16,287 nt of DNA from positions 1-16,287 of the forward strand of contig JADHYX010000458.1 of NCBI GenBank assembly GCA_027604685.1. The letters are read 5' to 3'. A program made the translations under genes and the position numbers. This DNA comes from Lobulomyces angularis (lineage: Eukaryota > Chytridiomycota > Chytridiomycetes > Lobulomycetales > Lobulomycetaceae). This document shows, piece after piece, positions 8,274 to 16,287 of the stretch (positions are counted from its first letter, which is position 1; each line of letters starts with the position of its first letter). The notes under the pieces are model-generated. The model made no database searches. It was not told the DNA's origin and worked only from the letters and a program-made list of their open reading frames with translations.

Positions 8274-11200
8274 TCAACTTCTATTGTTTTCAATTTTCAT
8301 CATCAAATAAATTTTTTCCGCTTGAAAATTAACGTCTTCAACTTTTAATACTTCGCAATAAATTTTTGGGTAATTTAAGACATTAAAAAAATGCTCCTTT
8401 TGTCTTAACTTTCTATAATTAAAAGCAGCCAAATTAAATATAAAAGGACTATTGGATAGTTCCAAATCTTTACGACTTTTTTTGGAAAAACCATTATCTT
8501 GAAAGTATGGAATTTTTACTAAAAATAAAAACTCTTTAAATGAATCTTGGGTATCAAGAAGACTTCTTAGATTTGATTCTTGTTTTTCAGGTTCGTTAAG
8601 ATTTTCCGCAGTCAAATTTAAATTTTCCTCATTTGAAAAAAAATTATCTTCTTCAACGCTGTATCCAGTTTCGTTTTCCACCCAAGTCGGCTCTAAGATA
8701 ACCTTTACTCTATTTACAATTTTGAGGCTGTCAATGATTTCTTCAAATTTTTTGGCCTGATAGTTTTTTAACTGTAAAACAGTCTTTAAATCTGTTAAAT
8801 TAGTAATGCAAAATTCAGCTTCTGATGTTCCGTCTTCAACTAAAACATTTAATTTACATTTGATTTCAGTAGATGGCATTTCTTTTACTATACATAAATT
8901 CGGACACTGTCCATCAGTTTCAGTTTGACTTAAACAAAATTTGCACTGCATCCAAATTTCAATTTTTTTAATAAATTTTACTTCCGCTTTGATAATAACT
9001 AACTGATCGCAAATAAGAAACTTATCATGATGTTTTTTTAAGTACAGTTCTTTTAAGTAAAATCTATACTTCAAACTAATGTCATGTTCATTTAAAGATC
9101 TGGAAATTAAAGTATTTTTTTCGTTTTCGTCAGAAAATTGAATAGAAGTTGCTTCTTGTATTGTTTCATGAAACTTCAATACTTCGACTGAGGTAGCAAG
9201 ATTAAAATTGCCGTATAGCGAAGATGATTTTGATTGCTTTAAACTAAGTTTTCTAAATCGAACGAAAGAACCTGGAATAATACCCAATGGAAAACTTAAA
9301 TAGTTTAAATCAAGGTAAATTTCAAACCAGAAATTATCATATTTGCCTTGCTCTTTTAATCTTAATATCAATTTTGTGTTTGGTTTGCCGGATCCAACCC
9401 AAAACTTCTTAAATGCTTCGGTACTATCTTGTTGATGTGAAAGATCATTTACCCTATACTCTTTCAATACAACTAAACCTTCAATGGAAATTAATCTTTC
9501 AGCCAAGTAAGAATCAATGGAATTTTTTTGTTCCTGCAATTTCCCAACTCTTAGAACCGTCAGTTGTTCCCTTTGGTTTGCCATCATGAATTGATCATAT
9601 ATCATTTCATCCTTTTCACTCTTAAAAATACCTCCGAAATGTCCTTTGGAACTCATTTCCCTCAAATAATTTAAATTGCTGCTATTTGTAAAAAACACAG
9701 ATTTAATTAAGGTGTCTTCCAAGAAATTAAAAGCAAATTCCTTATATTTCAGACAGTAATTTGCAATAGAAGAACAAGTATTAAAATTTGGGCACTCGAA
9801 CAGTTCAGCACCTTCAAAGAGGTAAGTATTTCCAACTTTCAAAAACGCTGAATTGAAAACTGCAGATCCTGATAATCTGAGACAGCTAAATATTCCTTGT
9901 TTTGTAAGGAATTCAAAGCGTTTTACCTGCCCCTCCAACTCAAATCTAGTTATCAGTGTGTAACCATGAACCCACGTTTCTAAAAACTGAACTCCATCTT
10001 CAGCTGTACGAAGAAATGGAGTTTGGACATGGCTAACAAAAAACAATACTTTATTGTTGTTCACTCCAAATTTCTTTTTTTCCTTATTTTTAAAACACTT
10101 GTCTAAACAAATTGCATCCGTGTACTTGAAGCGCACATAAACTTTTTTTATTATTGGACTTTTAGCTGGGTTGCTCATTTCTTCGGCAAAAAATTCAACA
10201 AATAATTCAAAATTTTTAATTCCAAATACAGAACCAATCTGCTCGGGTGTGAAGTTTTCCTCATCATGGACAAGACAAACGGGAATAGAGCCAGAACCAT
10301 CTTTCAAAATAACGGAAGCCATCCCCAACTGCAGGATTCCAATTAACCAGCAATCTTTCATGCCAATATCCTCCTTGCTAAAAACCTTAAAATGCACCCT
10401 TTCGATTATGTCTAATAAACTTGTATCAAATGCTTTGAAATATTCAACAATTCTATCATTCTCTACCAAGTCCTTGATAAGAGGAAGGGAAGGAACAAAA
10501 CAACGGGTGTCAAAGTTTAAATTGCATTTGGTAGCATGAGAAATAAAGTGATCGTCAATATTAACGTTACTATTATCCGTTGTTTGAAATCCTAATTTTT
10601 TCATGAAGCTGGAAACAGAACCATTACCTGTAACTCCTTTTTTTTGCAATTGAGATTCCAAAAATTTTTTTACTTCCGATTGATAAAAATTTGTCCCAGC
10701 AAGTCCTTTTAGTGTTCTTAATTCATTAGGAATGGTGCTAAACTGTAATATACGTAGACTTGTATAAGGGCAACATCCAAAAATAAATTTATTATTGAAA
10801 TGCAGAAAATGAACGTTTTGTATTTCGACTTTTGAACCAATTCGTAGAGGCAGAAATGTAAGACTGTGGTATAGTTTCACTTCAATAAAATTATCGAAAA
10901 TCATCGTTGCATCGTTATAATCGGTGATTTCACCAGTGTAGGTTATTAACGCATCTAAATTACGAACTTCTTGTTGAGATAGCAAACTTTGACTTGCAAA
11001 CCCTAATGGAAGAGAGTTCATATCTTGACTACAAATCTGCACTGATTCGTTCCATGTTACGGAAGATAATTTGTTGTGGCTATGAGCTTGCTGTGACTGT
11101 GAAGAAGTAAGCATTTCATCTGGAAGTACAAATTGTAAGGTAAATAAAGGTTGAACAGTTGAATGTGGTTGAAAAAGTAAAACGTATTTTACAATATTTT

Positions 11201-12176
11201 CCTGAGGAAGATTACAACGCACAACTTTAACATTGTTAAAAAAATAATTTTCACCCACAAATAAATTATTGAAATTGGAACTAAATTCTGACAATGTGTC
11301 ATTGCACTCTAGGTTGAAAATAAGTACCACCTTATTATTTGCATCTATGACACGATCATCAACAAGGCTCATATTAGCTTCATTTACCATAATTTCCAAG
11401 CAAAAAATTACGACTCCATCACTCCCATCCTCAATCATTGAACTCTTGGCCACTATCTTTCCCAGTAAATTACAGTGCTTTGCAAAAGTCTGCAAATTTT
11501 TTCCAGCATTGAGTATTACTGATATTCGCTTTTCAGCTTCACGCTTTTCAAAAAGGTATTTTTTCAACAAAAAATTTTTTAAATCAAATTCAACGCTAGT
11601 GAATGAAAAAGTACAGCTTAAAAAATCATCAAATTTCAATAAAACTGGTTGTATTAGTATCTCCAAATATAAGAAACTAGTATCGGAATTATTTGATTTT
11701 GCCAAATTCCACATCGAAACCAAAAAGATTTGATCGTTATCAACTTTATTTAGCTCCAGAAAATAAAAAAAACAAGGAATTACACCAGTTCTATCGATTA
11801 AATAAGTATTAATGTTAGATTTTTCTAAATTCATCTTCATTTTGACAGGAAGAAATTCTTCATTTAAAGTTGAGCTATCATCCATACTTTTGTAATTATT
11901 TTCTTGGCAAGAAATCAGTTTATTTACATGCAGAAGAGCTTTAGGTTTATTAACTATCTGACCTGCAATAAAAAATTAATTATAAAAAGCATCAAAGCCT
12001 TTCTTTATCTTACATAAAAAATAATCCCAAGGATTTGATATGGAAGTTCCTTTAACCAAAACTTTATTTACATATGGCATTCCAATAAATTGTACATCAG
12101 TTCCATCGTAGGCCCCAGTAGTGAATAAATTCTGAAGTGAACTTTGCCTGTAATAAATTTTATCATTATTTGACAT
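8274..12176 (-). CDS. CTC1: CTC1, large subunit of the CST telomere complex
   Basis: Exon 12176-12014 (163 nt) joins exon 11962-8274 through a 51-base intron (GTAAGA...TTGCAG), giving about 1283 residues; vertebrate CTC1 has about 1217. CTC1 with Stn1 and Ten1 binds single-stranded telomeric DNA and helps DNA polymerase alpha-primase fill in the C-strand. Family signs run in order: LITYTGEITD (OB-fold start); VEIQNVHFLHF; a segment GILQLGMASVILKDGSGSIPVCL that parallels the CTC1 middle OB fold; RFYLKELYL; then a zinc ribbon with Cys1061, Cys1064, Cys1074 and Cys1078 (C-x2-C-x9-C-x3-C); followed at once by LNVLVEDGTSEAEF, nearly the same as in mammalian CTC1. This last block is the strongest evidence. 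The remaining sequence is diverged OB-fold-like strands without low-complexity filler. The gene diverges from IST3 over 287 bases. Budding yeasts use Cdc13 here instead, so this points away from Saccharomycotina. Confidence 0.88.
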
Positions 12177-12463
12177 TAAAAGCTCTTCTAAAAGAGTTTG
12201 TATTTGTTAAACTTGAATTAAAATTTTTTTTCAACAGTAAAATTAAAATTTGCTTACTTAAGATGAGATTTTTAAATTTTTGATCTCCATGTAAATTTTT
12301 ACAAATTTTAGTTAAAAATAAAAAAAAAAAAGTTGAAACTTTTTCAATAAATTTTTAAGTTTTTTTAAATAAAAGGATTAACCAATTTTACAAAAAAAAT
12401 AATAAAAAATAAAAATTGTATCTCAAATTAGAAAAGAATATCAGAATTTAACTGGATTTTATA
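12177..12463. promoter_or_regulatory. Divergent promoter region between CTC1 and IST3
   Basis: These 287 AT-rich bases separate the two start codons and must include both promoters. They consist of alternating T- and A-runs with several TTAAAATTTT-like words (for example near 12218-12250). I find no motif that I can name with confidence. Confidence 0.5.
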
Positions 12464-13203
12464 ATGAATAAAATTCGAACACTAGAAAGCATTAATAAAA
12501 AAGAGTTGAGCACAAACACATCTCATGATGCTAGTTGGCATAACGACTACGCAGATTCAGCGTACATTTATATAGGAAGTTTACCATACAATTTAACTGA
12601 GGGTGATATAATAGCAGTATTTTCGCAGTACCTAAATTTAATCTATTTTATAAATTTTAATGGTTATATTTGGAAACTTTAGGTATGGTGAAATTGTGGA
12701 TGTCACTTTATTAAGAGATAAAGTCACAGGGAAAAGTAAAGGCGGCTGTTTTTTAGCATACGAAAATCAGAAATCCACTGTTCTTGCTGTGGATAATTTA
12801 TCTGGAATAAAACTTTTAGGGAGAACAATCCGAGTAGGTAAAATAAGCTATTTTTAAGTTTTTGTATAAAGTTGCTTTAGATCACGCTAGACCAAAAGGA
12901 GAAAGAGTAGAGGAGGGTAAGGAGGAAGAATATAAGCAACGAGAACTACAGAAACAAAAAATTATTTTACCAAAACGATTGCGAGGTGATGTTAGTGAAG
13001 AAAGCAATGAGGAAGAGGATGTCTCTTATAGCGAGAAAACACCTGACAAAAAGCTTTTGAAAATATTAGATGATTTAAAGAACTGCGATCCTGAAGATCC
13101 ATTACGAATACAATTAATTAAGAGATTAGAAAAAAGAAAAAAAAAAATTGCTGAAAAGCAAGAAAAAAAAAAACTAAAGAAACATAAAAAATCTAAGAGA
13201 TAG
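12464..13203 (+). CDS. IST3: Ist3/RBMX2-type RRM splicing factor (RES complex)
   Basis: Three exons (12464-12627, 12683-12837, 12881-13203) give about 213 residues. Ist3 (Snu17; RBMX2 in animals) sits on the U2 snRNP in the activated spliceosome, and with Bud13 and Pml1 forms the RES complex needed for efficient pre-mRNA splicing and retention. The N-terminus (MNKIRTLESINKKEL, then SWHNDYADSAYIYIG) is diagnostic. The RRM covers about residues 34-108: RNP2 is YIYIGSLP; FSQYGEIVDV and RDKVTGKSKG follow; LAVDNLSGIKLLGRTIRVDH closes it. In RNP1 the first aromatic, Phe in yeast and human proteins, is Gly here (KSKGGCFLAY). The 100-residue tail is acidic then very basic, ending in Lys-rich KKHKKSKR. 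The introns (55 and 43 bases) fall inside the RRM and right after it. Joining them restores the family sequence exactly. Confidence 0.92.
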
Positions 13204-13425
13204 TTACAAATTCTGCAAATTATTTATAAATCTTAATTACCCTTTTGAAATCTTTTCCTTTTTTTCTTTTTTGACTTCCCTTACATTTTTTTTTAAAAAA
13301 GTTTTTTATTTTTTTTTCAAAACAATTTTTTTTATTTTTTATTTTTTATTTTTATACACATCTAATTTTATAATTAAAAAAAAAAAAACTCATATTAATC
13401 ATAAATAATTCATATTGTCATCTTA
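13204..13425. other. Intergenic gap between IST3 and the coiled-coil gene
   Basis: These 222 bases lie between two plus-strand genes. The left half is T-rich (13255-13355), consistent with IST3 3'-end signals. The right half holds an A12-like run near 13376-13388 and the presumed promoter of the downstream gene. No other feature is seen. Confidence 0.5.
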
Positions 13426-16287
13426 ATGTTTAACGATGTTAAGGGATTAGGATTAGGAATCCTTAAGAAAGTATTTACTATTTTTCTGAGAATAATTTAT
13501 TGTAACAAAATTTAAGGTGAATGATTTATCTCTTCCTACTTCTCCCAGTACCTCAATGGATCCAACTCAATTACAACTTCAGCTAGTGCAGGAACTATCA
13601 TCTACTCGGGCTAAATTACAACAACATCAAACGGAAAATGAAAATTTGAAAAATCTTAATTTGACATTGGAAAATAAAATTAAACAAAATGAAGAGGAGA
13701 TTGTGGAAAAAAATAATGATTTAGAAAAAATTCGTTTAAAGTTAAAATTTGCTACGAAAGATAATAGCAAGCTCATGGGAGATGCTGAGGAAGAAATTTT
13801 AGAATCTGAGGAAGTTACCATTTTACGAAAAAGACTAAAGGAATTTGGTGAAACGATTAGAGATTATGAGCGGAGAAAGGAAGAAGAAGTAAGATCACTT
13901 ACATTTTTTGTTGACAAAATTGTTCTATTAATTTAGTACTGATGCTAAAAAAATTTTTCTTTTATTTTTTTAGAAAGAAAGGCTAATGAAATTAGAAGAA
14001 CAGCTTAGAGAAGACGAAATCTTTAAAACTGGCTCTGATGGAACAGCAAAGTTGGTGGAGAATGACATTAAGTCTACAGAGTTTGATGAAACATCTAATT
14101 CAGAAATGCCTATGACTACGGAAGCAGAAAGTAATTCTTTGGAAGTAAACAATGTGCAAGAGAATACAGATAGCCAGATTAAATTTTTTAAACAAAGAAA
14201 TGAAAAACTTATTGAAATGCTTAAGTTGAATCAAGTGGAAATTTCTGATCTGCAATTATCCTACCAGTCAATAAAAAAACTTTTAGATGAAAAAAATACT
14301 CTGTTAGAGCAAACAGAAATATCTCGTGTTGCGGAAGAGAAATTGAGAAAGGAAGAAGCCAACATTGCATTAACTAAGAAACAAGAAGAAATCGAAAAAC
14401 TGCAACAAGAATTAGAAAATTTTAAAAAGGAAAATGATCATTTAGCAAAAAAGTTTGAACAAGAATTGGCGTTAAAGGAAAATACCATTGAGACTTTACA
14501 AGAAAAAGTTAATCAAGGAATTAAAGTAGAATCAGAAGAATTGGAAACACTAAAAAAAGAAAATACCAGTTTGTCAGAATTGTTGAATGAAGTTACACAA
14601 TTAAAAAAAACTGACAGCGAAACTTCAATAACTTTAAAAAATAATGTTGAAGATTTAAATAAAAGTTTACTAGCATTTGAGCAAAAAAATTTTACCTTAG
14701 AGGAGCAGGTATAATTTTTTTTTGAATTTATGCTTTTTTAATTGAAATCGTTTAATTAAGGTACAAGATTTGCGAATTCAAGTTTCAAACAAAACTGCTG
14801 AGATTTCGAATTTAAAGGAATCTCTAAACTGCAAAATTGCTGAGACAGAAAAACAGCAAAAGGAAAATGATGATAAAATCAGGAAAATGAAAGGAATACT
14901 TTCACAGGCCAATAAAAATATTTCGGAAAACAAAGCACTGGTAGCAACTCTAGAACAACAATTATCGGAAGCTAACAACAAGATCGCAAATTATGTGTTA
15001 GAGGAGAGTAGATCTCAAAACAATGCAGAGGAACATACCAGTACGTTTTTTATTTTTATTTACTTTATTTTATTGTTTGCAGACGTAATTGAATCGCTAT
15101 CCTCTGAGTTATATAATTTAAAAATGGATAAAGTTTCCGAATTGGAGAGTTTGGTTTAACTTTTTTTTTTAAAAAAAAAAAAGAGTACTAACCCCTTGAA
15201 TAAATTTTAATTTTTTATATACAGCAAAAACAGTTAAATCAATCGCAAGCTGAAACACAAGAAATAAAAGCAGAATTTAATAGTTACAAAATAAAAGCAC
15301 AATTTGCTCTTTCAAAATCTAATTCTACCTCATATGAAATTAGAATTAAAGATTTGGAGGAACTCTCACAGAAATTAAATCAGGAAAATAGGTTTATCAT
15401 TTTAATTTTTTTTTTTTAAATTAAAAAGATTTAAAAAAAAAAACTTTGAATAGTTTGAAGATTGCAGAGGTGGAACAGAGTCATTCCAAAATCAAAAGTT
15501 TACTGAATGATTGTGCTGAAAAGGATGAAATGATCGAGCAACTAGAGGTGAATTTAGTAAGATTTCAAATGGACTTGAAAGAAGTTGATTTAATAAAATT
15601 TGAATTGTCAGATGTTAAAAAAAAACTTGAAACTGAAACTGAAAGACATACCAAAGGTACCACAATTTTTTATATATATTTTTTATTTTTTTTGTTTAAA
15701 TTTGAATCTCTTAAATAAAAAAGTATTGCTTGAAAAAGAAAATGAATTCAACGCATCACTACAAGCTTTAAAAGATGATTTAAAAAGTTGTTTGTTAGAA
15801 GCAGAAACTAAAGTAAAACTTAAAGAAGAGGAAAATGCTGGTCTACATCATATTTGTGAGGGACTTGGTTTAGAGATATCACAGCTTCGAAATGAATTAG
15901 AAAATACCAGAAGTGATTTAGTAGTTTGCAAAAATTCTTTATTAAAGAGCACAGAAAGTTTGAATTCTGTTAGTAATATCAACAATAACTTTAAAAGCAG
16001 AGATTCAGAATCACAGCTCGATTCTCCAGTATCTTCAAATAGAGGTTATTGATTATAAATTTTTTACAAATATACACCAATATCTTTTTAGATTCCTTTG
16101 TTTTTGATAGACTTCAGTATGAGCAACAGCAATTACGTATACAAGAATTGGAAAAAGAAACGCAAGAAAACAAAATTTCAACAATGAAAGAAAAAGAGCT
16201 TCAATTAAAAATTAAACACTTGACAGAATTGTTAAACGAAAGTGAAGCAAATAGTGAAAGATACAATGAACAAGAAAAGGTACTTTA
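13426..16287 (+). CDS. Long coiled-coil protein, golgin-like, truncated by the window edge
   Basis: Nine exons can be joined in frame: 13426-13470, 13517-13888, 13974-14708, 14761-15040, 15083-15153, 15225-15391, 15454-15656, 15724-16044, and 16092 to at least 16279. That is about 794 residues, with no stop before the edge. A GT at 16280 may open another intron. The first exon codes MFNDVKGLGLGILKKV, a short amphipathic-looking peptide like those at the tips of some golgins. From about residue 25 onward the protein is almost continuous heptad-type coiled coil rich in Glu, Lys, Gln, Leu and Asn. One Ser/Asn-rich hinge lies at about 705-731. No head domain, membrane segment or catalytic motif is present. 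A C-terminal GRIP or similar Golgi-targeting domain, which would settle the identity, would lie beyond the window. Other long coiled-coil proteins (tethers, centrosomal or motor-associated) remain possible. Confidence 0.6.
15154..15224 (+). other. Intron of the coiled-coil gene with TACTAAC branch site
   Basis: This 71-base intron begins GTTTAAC and ends ATATACAG, with a perfect TACTAAC at 15186-15192. The read-through frame stops two codons into the intron, so splicing is required to continue the coiled coil (ESL joined to QKQLNQ). Confidence 0.8.

Noticed and set aside
10171..10539. Open frame on the plus strand inside CTC1 (also 11269-11733)
   Set aside because: Antisense shadows of a strongly supported coding exon; compositions are Ser/Leu-rich without motifs.
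13426..16287. Myosin or kinesin tail
   Set aside because: The coiled coil begins within about 25 residues of the start with no motor domain upstream; IST3 lies immediately before.
1..16287. tRNA or rRNA genes
   Set aside because: No cloverleaf with GTTCGA-like T arm or conserved rRNA segment was seen on either strand by eye; a tRNAscan run would be needed to be certain.

Overview
The window is nuclear DNA of an AT-rich eukaryote, most likely a fungus or near relative, and probably an early-diverging one. Supporting this are 26 short introns that can be placed by eye (about 36-98 bases, GT...AG, T-rich, several with TACTAAC-like branch sites), a fungal-type Cyc8/Ssn6 corepressor without the JmjC part seen in the animal homologues, and an Ist3-type splicing factor. 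Lineage is inferred from gene content only; no composition statistic or database search was run.

Layout from left to right: 1-1194 is T/A-rich DNA with no gene I can support. 1195-1851 (-) is a small three-exon gene for a protein with two zinc fingers. 1852-2624 is intergenic and holds a degenerate tandem repeat around a 25-bp unit. 2625-3880 (-) is an intron-split RtcB-family RNA ligase of the PrfH-associated (RtcB2) type, complete at its C-terminus but with no recognisable first exon. 4127-5833 (-) is CYC8/SSN6, and 5981-8082 (+) is the histone chaperone SPT2; these two diverge from a 147-bp gap. 8274-12176 (-) is a 1283-residue orthologue of the telomere CST subunit CTC1, convergent with SPT2. 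12464-13203 (+) is IST3/RBMX2 of the spliceosomal RES complex, divergent from CTC1. 13426 to the right edge (+) is the 5' part of a long coiled-coil, golgin-like gene that runs out of the window.

The genes are a normal eukaryotic mixture and not one operon-like system: transcription (C2H2 protein, Cyc8, Spt2), RNA processing (RtcB-like ligase, Ist3), telomere maintenance (CTC1) and probably Golgi or other trafficking (coiled-coil protein). The points most worth following up are the bacterial-type RtcB2 ligase in a gene with introns, the clear CTC1 with its zinc ribbon, the Phe-to-Gly change in the RNP1 motif of Ist3, and the unexplained repeat at 2127-2287.

Protein-level identifications rest on remembered family motifs. 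Exon joins were chosen by reading-frame continuity plus splice-site consensus and are unverified by transcripts.
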